In this document: positions 34,045 to 43,182 of the stretch, piece by piece | How the letters are laid out: each line of letters begins with the position of its first letter | Numbering within the stretch: the stretch's first letter is position 1 | DNA from: Nostocoides sp. F2B08 | Lineage (GTDB): Bacteria; Actinomycetota; Actinomycetes; Actinomycetales; Dermatophilaceae | NCBI RefSeq assembly: GCF_009184895.1 | Contig: NZ_WESE01000007.1 | Coordinates: 62,001-126,000, forward strand | DNA length: 64,000 nt | Direction: 5' to 3' | Position numbers and translations under genes: made by a program | The notes under the pieces: generated by a model | The model's input: the letters and a program-made list of their open reading frames with translations, nothing else | What the model was told of the DNA's origin: nothing | Database searches by the model: none

Positions 34045-34697
34045 GCCAGCACGGCGACCTGAACCCGATCCCGCAGCTGCAGCTTCGCGAGGATCCGGGA
34101 GACATACGTCTTGACCGTTGCCTCGGAGAGGAAGAGCTGCCCGCCGACCTCGGCGTTGGACAGCCCTCGGGCGACGAGTCTGGCCACCTCGAGCTCCCGC
34201 TCCGTCAGCCCCGACCACACCGGGGGCAGGGCCCCCGGTGCCGGGGAGCGACTGAACCGCTCGAGGAGCCGGGCGATGACGGCCGGGGCCACCATCGCCT
34301 CCCCTCGGGCGACCACCCGCACCGCGTGGATGAGATCGTCGGGTGCCACGTCCTTGAGCAGGAATCCCGAGGCCCCGGCGACGACCGCCTGGTAGACGTA
34401 CTCGTCGAGGTCGAACGTCGTAAGCACCAGAACCCTCGTGCGGCCACTCCCCGAGCTCGCGATCCGACGCGTGGCCTCCACGCCGTCCATCCGCGGCATC
34501 CGGATGTCCATGAGGACGACGTCCGGGGCGAGATCCCGCACCACCTCAACGGCCTGGAGGCCATCTGCCGCCTCCCCCACCACCGTCATCCCGGCCCGCT
34601 CGAGAATGAGGCGGAACCCGGCGCGGACGAGCTCCTGGTCGTCCACCAGGACCACGCTCAGCGGTCGGTGCGCAGACCCATCGGACGTCCCACTCAC
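34008..34697 (-). CDS. NarL/LuxR-family response regulator
   Basis: 229 aa. Receiver domain: VVLVDDQELVRAGF, phosphoacceptor Asp in VVLMDIRMPRMDGVEATR, and the conserved Thr/Lys in VLTTFDLDEYVY and GFLLKDVAPDD. The C-terminal LuxR helix-turn-helix has LTERELEVARLVARGLSNAEV and SEATVKTYVSRIL. It acts as a phosphorylation-dependent transcription factor. The GTG start overlaps the TGA of the histidine kinase gene (GTGA), so they form one operon and one two-component system. Likely targets include the divergent membrane gene at 36,056, whose upstream region has inverted repeats. Confidence 0.95.
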   Translation of the reverse strand: MSGTSDGSAHRPLSVVLVDDQELVRAGFRLILERAGMTVVGEAADGLQAVEVVRDLAPDVVLMDIRMPRMDGVEATRRIASSGSGRTRVLVLTTFDLDEYVYQAVVAGASGFLLKDVAPDDLIHAVRVVARGEAMVAPAVIARLLERFSRSPAPGALPPVWSGLTERELEVARLVARGLSNAEVGGQLFLSEATVKTYVSRILAKLQLRDRVQVAVLAYESGLVRVGGS

Positions 34698-35854
34698 GAC
34701 TCCTCCAGGGGCATGACCGCGCGGACGCCGAAGCCCGCCCCGCGTGGCCCGGCCTCCAGACGCCCGCCGTACAGGGCAGCCCGCTCCCGCATTCCGATGA
34801 GGCCGTGTCCGGTCCCCTCACCACCCTGGAGCCGCCGTGCCGGGCCGGGATCGTCCACCTCGATCCTCACCTCATCCGCGGCGAGGGCGAGCCGGACGCG
34901 CGCCCGGGTCGCACTCGAGTGCCGGCGGATGTTGGTCAGCGCCTCCTGGATGATCCGGTACGCCGCGAGGTCGAGCCCTGCGGGAAGTGGCCGGTCGCCG
35001 CCCTCGACCTTCAGGTCGACCTCGAGCCCTGTTCCGCGTGCTCGGTCCACGAGCTCCGAGAGCGACTGCAGCCCTGGTTGGGGCGCGAGCTCGATGTCGG
35101 ACTCCGGTTCCCGGAGAACGCTCACGAGCCGACGCATCTCCACCAGGGCCGAGGAGCCGGTGGAGCGGATCGTTCCCAAGGCGGTCCGCGCATACTCCGG
35201 GTCCTCCTCCACGACCTGCTCGGCGGCACCGGCCTGCACGACCATGACTCCGACGGCGTGAGCGACCATGTCGTGCAGCTCCCGGGCTATGCGCGCGCGC
35301 TCCTCGGCGACCGCCGCCAGCGCCCTCTCGCGCGCCTGTATCTCGGCGACATGCGCTCGCACGGCCTGCTCACGCGCTCGCGCCTCGAAGACCCGCAGGG
35401 CGTTGCCGAGCACGAACGACAGCGTGATCGACGCCCAGTGGAAGATGAGCTCACTCGGGTCGCGCAACAGAGGGATGAACAGGTCGGCCAGTGTCACGAA
35501 GGCGATGCCGCAGATGGCGGCGCTCCACCGAACCGGTCGGTCACCGTGCCGGGCGAGGGAGTACACGAGCACCATGACCGGCACGAGCTGTCCGAAGAAC
35601 AGCACCTGCATCCGGCCGTCCTGTGCCAGCCCCAGGATCGGCCAGACGAGCAACCCGGCGAGAGCGATCCAGGGCCGGGCCCGACGCTGGGTCAGGTGCA
35701 GAGCGAACCACAGCACCCCGATCGAGCTGACGACCGGCGAGCCGTCACCCATGACGGACTCCATGGGCAGCCAGATCTCGATCAGGCCCAGGACCGCGAG
35801 GAGCCCCGCCAGCGCCAGGTCGAGCGTCCACCGAGAGCGCATCACCGAGGCCAC
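34694..35854 (-). CDS. NarL-type sensor histidine kinase
   Basis: 386 aa from GTG at 35854. Four to five N-terminal membrane helices (residues about 10-160) lead to a HisKA_3 dimerisation domain with the phosphoacceptor His in RIARELHDMVAHAVGVMVV, then a HATPase with the N-box LTNIRRHSSATRARV and G-box GTGHGLIGMRERAALYGG. No extracellular sensor loop is seen, as in DesK-like kinases that sense membrane state or antibiotics. TAGATT six bases before GTG supports the start and leaderless transcription. Confidence 0.94.
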   Translation of the reverse strand: MASVMRSRWTLDLALAGLLAVLGLIEIWLPMESVMGDGSPVVSSIGVLWFALHLTQRRARPWIALAGLLVWPILGLAQDGRMQVLFFGQLVPVMVLVYSLARHGDRPVRWSAAICGIAFVTLADLFIPLLRDPSELIFHWASITLSFVLGNALRVFEARAREQAVRAHVAEIQARERALAAVAEERARIARELHDMVAHAVGVMVVQAGAAEQVVEEDPEYARTALGTIRSTGSSALVEMRRLVSVLREPESDIELAPQPGLQSLSELVDRARGTGLEVDLKVEGGDRPLPAGLDLAAYRIIQEALTNIRRHSSATRARVRLALAADEVRIEVDDPGPARRLQGGEGTGHGLIGMRERAALYGGRLEAGPRGAGFGVRAVMPLEES

Positions 35855-35860
35855 AACACA

Positions 35861-36037
35861 AATCTAGACGGGATGGACGCCGGTGCCGTCCATCTGAAGT
35901 CGACCCTCGATCATCCGACGTCGCAGCCGGACCGGCACAACGCGCGACGTGCGATGTGTCGGTGTCACGCCCGCGGCCGATCCGCACCGACGGGGTCGAT
36001 CCCTAGCGTCGATGTACGCCGGACCGAAGAGTCCGGC
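35861..36037. promoter_or_regulatory. Divergent control region with three inverted repeats
   Basis: TAGATT (35866-35861) is the -10 box of the kinase operon. Three perfect inverted repeats follow: GATGGACG/CGTCCATC at 35872-35894 (7-base centre), GTCGGTG/CACCGAC at 35958-35991 (20-base spacing), and GCCGGAC/GTCCGGC at 36018-36037 (6-base loop). The last lies just before the AGGAGG of the membrane gene. Any could be a regulator site or RNA hairpin. Confidence 0.5.
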
Positions 36038-36055
36038 CCCGACCCAGGAGGAACC

Positions 36056-36745
36056 ATGGATCTCGCCCGACTCACCCGGACGACGGTGGCCGGCTCGCTG
36101 CTCGCAGCCGCCGTCCTCACCATCGCCAGCATCTCGACCATGCCCGACTTCGCGGGAGACCACGTCTCCAGACTCGAGGCCATCGCCGGCTCGTCGCTGG
36201 CCACCTTCTCCGCTCTCGCCTGGGTCGTGTCGCAGGTCTTCATCCTCATCGGGGTCGTCGGCGTAGCACACCTCACCCGGCACCGGGCGCCGGTGCTGTC
36301 GACCGTGGCAGCCGTCCTCGTGGGCCTGAGCTGTTTCGGCCACTGCGTCTACGGTGGCGTCAACCTCACGATGCTCTCCATGGCGGACGACCGCGCGGGG
36401 ATCGCGACGCACGCCGCGGTTCTCGACCGCCTCGAGGCGGGCATCGGCATCCCGTTCATGGCGGCCGGCATGCTCGGGCTCGTCCTGGGCTTCGCCGCCC
36501 TCGCCGTCGCGCTGTGGCGCTCAGGAGTCGGACCCCGCTGGGCCGGACCCGCCCTGGTGGCCTGGCTGGTCCTCGAGTTCGTCGGCTCCTCCCTGTCCGA
36601 GTGGGCCTTCTACGGATCGGGGCTGCTGTACCTCGTCATTTTCGGCGCCCTCGCGGTTGCCGTCCGGTCCTCCTCGACGTCGCACTGGCGAACGGAGGCC
36701 GAGGCCGCAGCGAGGACGACCGACCCGGCAACTGCGCTGGTCTGA
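36056..36745 (+). CDS. Six-helix membrane protein of unknown function
   Basis: 229 aa with about six membrane helices and a short polar C-terminus. AGGAGG is at 36047-36052, four bases before ATG. I recognise no characterised family with confidence; the arrangement of helices and the HRAPVLSTV loop recall small uncharacterised DUF4386-like proteins. It diverges from the two-component operon and may be the regulated target, a common arrangement for NarL-type systems that respond to membrane stress. This is inference from position. Confidence 0.72.
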   Translation: MDLARLTRTTVAGSLLAAAVLTIASISTMPDFAGDHVSRLEAIAGSSLATFSALAWVVSQVFILIGVVGVAHLTRHRAPVLSTVAAVLVGLSCFGHCVYGGVNLTMLSMADDRAGIATHAAVLDRLEAGIGIPFMAAGMLGLVLGFAALAVALWRSGVGPRWAGPALVAWLVLEFVGSSLSEWAFYGSGLLYLVIFGALAVAVRSSSTSHWRTEAEAAARTTDPATALV

Positions 36746-36883
36746 GAGCTCTTCGTCCCGAGGGCGTCGTGGCAGGTGGGCACCCGCCGCGACGCCCTAG
36801 AGCGTCGCATCGCGCTACGGTGGCCGGACAGCACCCGACGGCGTCTGGGGCGCCACCGGGTCCGCGACACCGAGGAGGACGCC

Positions 36884-38482
36884 ATGGACGACCCCGGCTG
36901 GATCTCGATCCTTCCCCCGATCGTGGCCATCACCCTGGTCATCCTGACCCGCAAGGTCGTGCTGAGCCTCGGCGCCGGAGTCCTGTCGGCAGCGGCGATC
37001 GTCGCGGGCTTCAACCCGATCGAGACGCTCCGGTTGACCTGGGAGGCCTTCCTCCAGATCTTCTGGGACGAGGGGGCCCTCAACACGTACTACATCTACA
37101 TACTCGTCTTCACCCTGACCCTCGGGATGATCACGGCCCTGATCCTCATGTCCGGCGGCAGCCAGGCCTTCTCGGACTGGGCCATGACGAAGATCAAGAC
37201 CCGCCGCGGGGCACAGGGCCTCGGCGCCGGACTCGGCATGGCGATCTTCATCGACGACTACTTCAACGCCCTGGCCGTCGGTCAGGTCACCCGGCCGGTG
37301 ACCGACCGGCACCGGGTTGCCCGCGCCAAGCTGGCCTATCTCATCGACTCCACGTCGGCCCCGGTGGCGGTGCTGGCACCCTTCTCGAGCTGGGGTGCCT
37401 CGATCATCGGCATCATGTCGCCGGTCATCGCGGCCTCGGCCCTGGCGGTCAGCGACGTCGAGGCCTTCCTCGGGGCGGCCGCCACCAACTACTACGCCAT
37501 GGCCGCGATCCTCACGATCATCCTCGTCGTCGCGCTCCAGGTGGACTTCGGCCCGATGCGGACCGAGGAACGCCGGGCCATCGAAGACGGTCACCCCTAC
37601 GAGCCCGGCCAGGAGATCCCCGGGGAGCTGACGGAGGACCTGCCGGTGCACGAACCCGGCGCCAAACGCTCACTCATCGTTCCGTTCGTGGCGCTGGTCC
37701 TCGGGGTTCTCGGCGGAATCATCTGGACCGGCTACTCCGGAGGTGACCCGCGGAGCTGGGCACCGCTCGACATCCTCGCCAACACCGACGTCACCGAGGC
37801 CCTGCTGTACGGCGGCGCACTCGGGTTCGGGACCGCCCTCTACTACTACGCGCGCTACACCAGCGAGAATCCCAAGTTCGGATGGGGAACGCTCGGCAAG
37901 GGGCTGCTCGAGGGCCTGAAGTCGATGCTCCCCGCGGTCTACATCCTTCTCCTGGCCTGGGCCCTGGGCTCGCTCATCTCCCAGCTCGGCACCGGCGAGT
38001 TCCTCGGCGGACTGGTCGAGGATGCCGGGATATCGCCGCAGTGGCTGGTCCCGGTGATGTTCATCGTCGCCGCTGTGATGGCCTTCTCCACCGGCACGTC
38101 GTGGGGCTCGTTCGGCATCCTCATCCCGATTGCCGGAGACATCATGAACTCCCTCGGGGCGACCGAGCAGCTGCTGCCGGCCCTCGGGGCCGTCCTCGCG
38201 GGCGCCGTGTTCGGCGACCACTGCTCGCCCATCTCCGACACGACGATCCTGTCCTCGACGGGGGCGGCGTGCAACGTCATCACCCACGTCACCACGCAGT
38301 TGCCCTACGCACTCATCGGCGCTCTCGCCGCACTCCTTGCCTACTGCGCGCTGGCGGTCACCGGCAGCGTGCTCGTCGGGTTCCTCACGCTCGTCGTCGT
38401 CGTCGCGATCGTGCTCGTCGTCATCCGACGCATGTCCCCCGCGCTCACCGACGAGCGGGTCGCCGCGCGCACTGGCGGCTGA
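36884..38482 (+). CDS. NhaC-family Na+/H+ antiporter
   Basis: 532 aa from ATG at 36884, with a GAGGAGG site just upstream. About twelve membrane helices are present. Conserved NhaC-superfamily segments are seen: GLGMAIFIDDYFNALAVGQ with the paired aspartates, YLIDSTSAPVAVLAPFSSWG, FSTGTSWGSFGILIPIA and GAVFGDHCSPISDTTILSS. It should exchange Na+ for H+, or a dicarboxylate/amine in related members, at the cytoplasmic membrane. A longer in-frame start at 36776 lacks a ribosome-binding site. It stands as a single gene. Confidence 0.92.
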   Translation: MDDPGWISILPPIVAITLVILTRKVVLSLGAGVLSAAAIVAGFNPIETLRLTWEAFLQIFWDEGALNTYYIYILVFTLTLGMITALILMSGGSQAFSDWAMTKIKTRRGAQGLGAGLGMAIFIDDYFNALAVGQVTRPVTDRHRVARAKLAYLIDSTSAPVAVLAPFSSWGASIIGIMSPVIAASALAVSDVEAFLGAAATNYYAMAAILTIILVVALQVDFGPMRTEERRAIEDGHPYEPGQEIPGELTEDLPVHEPGAKRSLIVPFVALVLGVLGGIIWTGYSGGDPRSWAPLDILANTDVTEALLYGGALGFGTALYYYARYTSENPKFGWGTLGKGLLEGLKSMLPAVYILLLAWALGSLISQLGTGEFLGGLVEDAGISPQWLVPVMFIVAAVMAFSTGTSWGSFGILIPIAGDIMNSLGATEQLLPALGAVLAGAVFGDHCSPISDTTILSSTGAACNVITHVTTQLPYALIGALAALLAYCALAVTGSVLVGFLTLVVVVAIVLVVIRRMSPALTDERVAARTGG

Positions 38483-38503
38483 CCGCGGCGCTAGGGTCGG
38501 CGG

Positions 38504-38845
38504 ATGACCGAATCCACGTCCTCCCGTCTCCTCGCCGCGGACGTCGCCCGCTGTCGACTCACGCACCGACCGGATCCACGGGTCGTCCACGGAACGCCGA
38601 CCACGGCCAACCGCGTCCTCGGGATGGTGGGCGATGTCGAGGTGGGCGTCTGGGAGATCACCGAAGGAGCGGTCCGCGACACCGAGGTCGATGAGATCTT
38701 CGTCGTTCTCTCCGGGACCGGTCGCGTCGAGTTCGAGAACGGCGAGGCAGTAGACCTGGCCCCCGGGGTCGTCGTCCGCCTCCACGCCGGCGAGCAGACG
38801 ACGTGGACCATCACGAACACCCTTCGCAAGATCTGGGTGGCCTGA
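38504..38845 (+). CDS. Cupin domain protein (Cupin_3/DUF861-like)
   Basis: 113 aa, a single small beta-barrel. VGVWEITEGAVRDTEVDEIFVVLSG in two parts and VDLAPGVVVRLHAGEQTTW match the DUF861 cupin pattern, in which E and H residues could bind a metal. The family includes proteins linked to ureidoglycolate or amine metabolism, but the substrate here is unknown. TAGGGT at 38492-38497, six bases before ATG, indicates its own leaderless promoter in spite of the 21-bp gap after the antiporter. Confidence 0.85.
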   Translation: MTESTSSRLLAADVARCRLTHRPDPRVVHGTPTTANRVLGMVGDVEVGVWEITEGAVRDTEVDEIFVVLSGTGRVEFENGEAVDLAPGVVVRLHAGEQTTWTITNTLRKIWVA

Positions 38846-38864
38846 CCTGTCACGTCGCGCGGGC

Positions 38865-39722
38865 TCACTCCGCTTCGCGCAGCCCCTGGTTCCACAGCTC
38901 ACGGGTCTGGATCACCCAGAACGCCGCGAAGAGCGCGATGAGCAGGATTTCGACGACGAGCAGCGCATTGGTCCAGCCGCCCAGGTGGCCGACGACGGCC
39001 AGGACGAGGGTGGCGAGCATGGCGACGGCGATACTCCGGTAGGCCATGCTGTATCGGCCTCGGACGGCGCGCAGCGCAGGATGCGTCTCGATGGTCTCCT
39101 GCACGTCGCGGGCGTTGACCCAGACGGCCGCCACGATGGCGAGGAACATGGGGACGGCCGCGACGTTGTGGGCGTGGGCCACGAACCCGTCCCGGTCGAG
39201 GTAGAACCAGAGCGCTCCCCCGGCCGTGGCCGCGAAACCGAGGAACAGGCCGACCCGGTCCCAGGTGCTGAGGCGACGAGTGCGCCCCCGCTCCCCTCGG
39301 GCGATGACGAGCGCGACGACGACGGCGACCGCACCGAGGACGAACAGCGCCTGCATATTGTTGGAGATCGACGCCGTGTCCTGCCCGGTGCCGGCCGGCG
39401 ATGACGAACAGGCCGAGTATGCGGTGGTCGGGACGAACGCAACTCCCGGAGCGAGGATGCCCGCCAGGTTGAGCAGCACGTCCTCGGCTTCGTCGTTGCC
39501 CTTCAGGGCGATCAGGCAGATCCCCATCGTGACGAGGACCCCGACGAGGACGGCGCGCCCGGGCGTGTGCCAGTACGCGGAGATCGTGGGCTGCACGCAC
39601 TCCCGGTCGACCGCGAGCCACTCGATCGCCAACGCGGCGAAGAGCAGCACGACGAGACCGACGAGGGCCAGTCGGAGGTACCGGTAGGTCTTGATCGCGG
39701 CCAGAGCCGGAGTCTCCCTCAT
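38865..39722 (-). CDS. Polytopic membrane protein of unknown function
   Basis: 285 aa with about seven or eight membrane helices. An extracellular loop has two cysteines (DRECVQP and YSACSSS) that may pair. No known family is recognised with confidence. The gene is coupled to the upstream acetyltransferase by an ATGA overlap (39719-39722) and converges with the cupin gene, 19 bp away. No functional statement can be made beyond membrane location. Confidence 0.7.
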   Translation of the reverse strand: MRETPALAAIKTYRYLRLALVGLVVLLFAALAIEWLAVDRECVQPTISAYWHTPGRAVLVGVLVTMGICLIALKGNDEAEDVLLNLAGILAPGVAFVPTTAYSACSSSPAGTGQDTASISNNMQALFVLGAVAVVVALVIARGERGRTRRLSTWDRVGLFLGFAATAGGALWFYLDRDGFVAHAHNVAAVPMFLAIVAAVWVNARDVQETIETHPALRAVRGRYSMAYRSIAVAMLATLVLAVVGHLGGWTNALLVVEILLIALFAAFWVIQTRELWNQGLREAE

Positions 39723-40294
39723 GCGTCCTCGTCTCGAAGTCCTCGGACCATGCGGACCTCGACGAGTCCGTCGAAGTCCGCGTCCACGCGCTCGTCACCG
39801 TCGGGCTCGAAGCCGTTCCGGGTGTAGAAGACGCGGGCCCGGAGGTTGTCCCGAGCCACCCAGAGCTCGGCCGTTCGTGCGTCGAGGACCGTGTCGAGGA
39901 GGGCCTGCCCCACTCCCCTGCCGTGCCAGGCGGCGAGGACGTACAGGATGAAGAGCTGTTCGGGCGCCCGTCGCGAGAACCCGGGCGGCGGACGAGTGGG
40001 CCCCGTCAGGGCGAGCCCGACGATGCCGTCAGGAGTGCGGGCGACCGCTGCGGGGTAGTCAGGACCGGCCGACGTGAGCACTCGGGTCCAGAACTGTGTG
40101 CGCCACTGCAGCGCGGTGGCTCCGTAGAAGCGGTCGGCAAGGATGTCCCCGTACGTCTCGCGCCAGGTGCGCACATGGACCCGCGCGACCTCCGGCGCCT
40201 CGGCGGGTGCCGGGGTGTCGATCCAGAAGGCCTGCCCCACGCGGGCCACGATACTGAGGCGGACGGACACCCGTCTCCGCGAGCGGCCCGGCAT
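39719..40294 (-). CDS. GNAT family N-acetyltransferase
   Basis: 191 aa. After an N-terminal substrate part (VARVHVRTWRETYGDILADR), the acetyl-CoA motif is LYVLAAWHGRGVGQALLDTVL, and NLRARVFYTRNGFEPDGDER is the C-terminal motif. The RTWRETYGD element is typical of a common actinobacterial GNAT group of unknown substrate. ATG at 40294 is preceded by GTGAGG; GTG at 40270, with GGAGACGG upstream, is an alternative start. It is the first gene of a two-gene operon with the membrane protein and diverges from rlmC by 23 bp. Confidence 0.87.
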   Translation of the reverse strand: MPGRSRRRVSVRLSIVARVGQAFWIDTPAPAEAPEVARVHVRTWRETYGDILADRFYGATALQWRTQFWTRVLTSAGPDYPAAVARTPDGIVGLALTGPTRPPPGFSRRAPEQLFILYVLAAWHGRGVGQALLDTVLDARTAELWVARDNLRARVFYTRNGFEPDGDERVDADFDGLVEVRMVRGLRDEDA

Positions 40295-40317
40295 GTCGGC
40301 CTCACTACTCTTGGACG

Positions 40318-41469
40318 GTGACCGTCCCCTCCCCCGAGCTGCTCGACTGTGAGTACTGGCGGGCTGGCCGTTGCCGGTCGTGCACGTTCATCGAGACGCC
40401 GTACGAGCGTCAGCTTCGGCAGAAGGCCCGAGATGTCCGCGGGGCGCTCAGGGAGGTCGTCCCGGCCGGGGTCTGGGTTCCGCCACGAGCGAGCCGGCCG
40501 GCGCACTTCCGGAACAAGGCCAAGCTCGTCGCCGGTGGTCGCCCCGGGGCGGTGCGTCTCGGCATCCTGGACGGGAACCGGCGCGGTGTGGACCTGCGGG
40601 ACTGCCCACTCCACGAGCCGGGTCTGCGCGACACCATCCACGCGGTGGCCGGAGTCGTCGACGACCTACGCCTCCTGCCCTACGACGTGCCGCAACGGCG
40701 CGGAGAGCTGAAGTACGTCCTGCTCACCCACTCCCCGGACGGCGAGACGATGCTGCGCCTGGTGCTGCGGACCCGGCACCACCTCGAGAAGATCACCGAC
40801 CGGCTCGACATCATCCTCCGGCGGGTGCCGTCCGCGCGGGTGGTCTCGGTCAACCTCCATCCCGAGCACAAGGCGGTCCTCGAGGGCGCGGAGGAGATCG
40901 TCCTCACGGAGCAGTCCACACTGCCCATGCGGGTCAACGACGTCACCCTGCACCTGGGGGTCCGCAGCTTCTTCCAGACCAACACCGACGTGGCCGCCTC
41001 CCTCTACCGGACGGCACGCCGATGGGTCGCCGACCTCGACGAGGACGCCGGGCCGGTCGGCTCGGTCGCCGACCTCTACTGCGGCGTCGGCGGGTTCGCC
41101 CACCACCTCACCGCCCCGGGTCGACCCGTCACCGGGGTAGAGATCTCCGAGGAGGCCGTCGCGGCCGCCCGCCTCACCGGCACCACTCCCCCGCCGCACT
41201 TCCGCGCGGGCGACGCCACCGCATACCTGCGGGACACCCCGGCGCCGGACCTCGTCGTGGTCAACCCGCCGCGGCGCGGCATCACCGGACTCGCGGGTGA
41301 CCTCGAGCGCAGCGACGTCCGGCACGTCCTGTACTCCAGCTGCAACCCCGACAGCCTGGCCGCCGACCTGGCGGCGATGCCGTCATTGCGGCCCGTGCGC
41401 GGCAGGGTCTTCGACATGTTCCCCCAGACCGGGCACAGTGAGGTCCTCGTTCTCCTCTCGCGGCCCTGA
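40318..41469 (+). CDS. rlmC: 23S rRNA (uracil(747)-C5)-methyltransferase
   Basis: 383 aa from GTG at 40318. The N-terminal iron-sulfur cysteine cluster is in CEYWRAGRCRSCTFI, very close to E. coli RlmC/RumB. The SAM-binding domain has VADLYCGVGGFAHHL and GVEISEEAV; VVNPPRRGI and the catalytic Cys in YSSCNPDSLAAD complete the TrmA/RlmCD family fold. There is no TRAM domain, which favours RlmC over RlmD. It methylates uridine in large-subunit rRNA. TACTCT six bases before the start fits leaderless transcription. Confidence 0.92.
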   Translation: MTVPSPELLDCEYWRAGRCRSCTFIETPYERQLRQKARDVRGALREVVPAGVWVPPRASRPAHFRNKAKLVAGGRPGAVRLGILDGNRRGVDLRDCPLHEPGLRDTIHAVAGVVDDLRLLPYDVPQRRGELKYVLLTHSPDGETMLRLVLRTRHHLEKITDRLDIILRRVPSARVVSVNLHPEHKAVLEGAEEIVLTEQSTLPMRVNDVTLHLGVRSFFQTNTDVAASLYRTARRWVADLDEDAGPVGSVADLYCGVGGFAHHLTAPGRPVTGVEISEEAVAAARLTGTTPPPHFRAGDATAYLRDTPAPDLVVVNPPRRGITGLAGDLERSDVRHVLYSSCNPDSLAADLAAMPSLRPVRGRVFDMFPQTGHSEVLVLLSRP

Positions 41470-41482
41470 GACATCCGCTTGG

Positions 41483-41902
41483 ATGATCGGTATGCGTTGG
41501 GTCTCCGCGGCGGTCGTCACCGCTGTCGTGTTCGGTCTCCTCGACGCGATCTGGCTGGGACGGATCGGGCGGCCGATCTACACCGACCGGCTCGGCGAGC
41601 TCCTCGCCCCGAGGGTCGACATGACGGCGGCGCTGCTCTTCTACGCGATCTACGTGCTCGGGATCACCTACCTCGTCACGGTGCCGGCGCTGGAGCGCGA
41701 CTCCCCGCTCTCGGCAGCCGTCGGTGGCGCCGTCCTCGGACTCGTCGCCTACGCCACGTGGAACCTGACCAACCTCGCCGTGCTCCGTGGCTTCCCCGCC
41801 TCGATCGTACCCATCGACATGGCCTGGGGAGCCGTCGCCACCGCAGTCACCGCCCTTGTCACCGTCCTCGTCGTCCGCGCCCTGCCCTGGGTGTCGTCAT
41901 GA
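41483..41902 (+). CDS. DUF2177 family membrane protein
   Basis: 139 aa with four membrane helices. The family features are FGLLDAIWLGRIGRPIYTDRL near the N-terminus and AYATWNLTNLAVLRGFP. Function of DUF2177 is unknown. Start may be ATG at 41483 or 41492; neither has a clear ribosome-binding site. The stop overlaps the GH1 gene start (ATGA at 41899-41902), so the two are probably co-translated, although no functional link is known. Confidence 0.85.
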   Translation: MIGMRWVSAAVVTAVVFGLLDAIWLGRIGRPIYTDRLGELLAPRVDMTAALLFYAIYVLGITYLVTVPALERDSPLSAAVGGAVLGLVAYATWNLTNLAVLRGFPASIVPIDMAWGAVATAVTALVTVLVVRALPWVSS

Positions 41903-43182
41903 CCCATGTCGACCTGTCCGGTCTCCTCATCGGCGCGGCGACTGCCGCGGTGCAGATCGAGGGCGGTGACACCGGCAACCAGTGGCACGAGTTCGCGCAG
42001 GTGCCCGGGCGCATCGTCGACGGCAGCACGCCGACGCCGGCGACCGACCACTGGACCCGGTGGCGGGAGGACACCGACCTGCTCGCCGAGCTGAACCTGG
42101 GGATCTACCGCCTGGGCCTGGAGTGGTCGCGCATCGAGCCCGAGCCGGGCCGCGTCGACCAGTCGGCCGTGGATCGCTATCGCGAGGAGCTCACCGAGCT
42201 CGGCCGTCGCGGCATCCGTCCGCTCGTGACGATCCACCACTTCAGTCACCCGACCTGGTTCGAGGACCGCGGGGGGTGGACCGCTCCCGACGCCGTCGAG
42301 ACCTTCCTGGCCCACGTCGAGCGTGTCGTCACCCGCTTCGGCGACCTGGTCTCCGAGTGGGTGACGATCAACGAGCCCAACGTGTATGCGTCGAGCGGGT
42401 TCCTTTTCGGAGAGTTCCCTCCAGGGCACACGGGTGGGTGGACCGAGATCCGCCGCGTCCTCAACGCGATGGCACGAGGGCACTGCCGCGCCTACCACCT
42501 CATCCACGACCTGCAGCCGGATGCCAAGGTCGGCATCGCCCACCACCTGCGCGTCTTCGCCCCGCTGAACGGGCGCAACCCGGTCCACCGCCTGCTGGCC
42601 CGCACGAACGCCTACCTGTTCCAGGAGGCCATCACCGATGCGATGCTCGGCGGTCGGTTCCCTCGCGTGCTCGGCGCCCAGCCCGCCGACGTGACCCCCG
42701 GGACCCACTACGACTACCTCGGCATCAACTACTACTCGCGCAGCGCCGTCAGCCGACTCGCGGACGGCCGCTTCGACGGGGTCTCCGTCAACGACCTGGG
42801 CTGGGAGATCCATCCGCAGGGCCTGGTCGAGGTGGCGCGGTGGCTGCACGGACGCTTTCCCGGCCCGATCTGGGTGACCGAGAACGGCACCGCCGACCGG
42901 GACGACGCCTTCCGCGCCCGGTTCATCGCCGACCACCTGACCGCGATGGTCTCGAGCGGACTCCCGTTCGAGCGCTACTACCACTGGTGCCTCGTCGACA
43001 ACTGGGAGTGGGCCCAGGGATACACCGCGCGGTTCGGGCTCGTCGAGCTCGACGTCGACACGATGGAGCGCCGGGTGCGGCCCTCGGGGCGGTTCCTCGC
43101 CCGCGCCGTAGCCGCCGGGGGCATCGGCGACGCCTTATACGAGGAGTTCGTCGCGGGGCACGACTACCCGACGACACCCTGA
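41899..43182 (+). CDS. Glycoside hydrolase family 1 beta-glycosidase
   Basis: 427 aa. GH1 motifs are complete: LGLEWSRIEPEPG, acid/base Glu in WVTINEPNVY, LGINYYSRSAV and the nucleophile Glu in IWVTENGTADRDD, followed by YYHWCLVDNWEWAQGYTARFG. No signal peptide is seen, so it should act in the cytoplasm on a beta-glucoside or related disaccharide. It is coupled to the DUF2177 gene and converges with the amylosucrase gene with a 19-bp overlap. The two enzymes may serve separate sugars. Confidence 0.93.
   Translation: MTHVDLSGLLIGAATAAVQIEGGDTGNQWHEFAQVPGRIVDGSTPTPATDHWTRWREDTDLLAELNLGIYRLGLEWSRIEPEPGRVDQSAVDRYREELTELGRRGIRPLVTIHHFSHPTWFEDRGGWTAPDAVETFLAHVERVVTRFGDLVSEWVTINEPNVYASSGFLFGEFPPGHTGGWTEIRRVLNAMARGHCRAYHLIHDLQPDAKVGIAHHLRVFAPLNGRNPVHRLLARTNAYLFQEAITDAMLGGRFPRVLGAQPADVTPGTHYDYLGINYYSRSAVSRLADGRFDGVSVNDLGWEIHPQGLVEVARWLHGRFPGPIWVTENGTADRDDAFRARFIADHLTAMVSSGLPFERYYHWCLVDNWEWAQGYTARFGLVELDVDTMERRVRPSGRFLARAVAAGGIGDALYEEFVAGHDYPTTP

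Noticed and set aside
34224-34231. GGGCAGGG octamer as a terminus-pointing FtsK motif
   Set aside because: It points away from the dif-like site, so it is evidence against strict polarity rather than for it; too few octamers are present to conclude.
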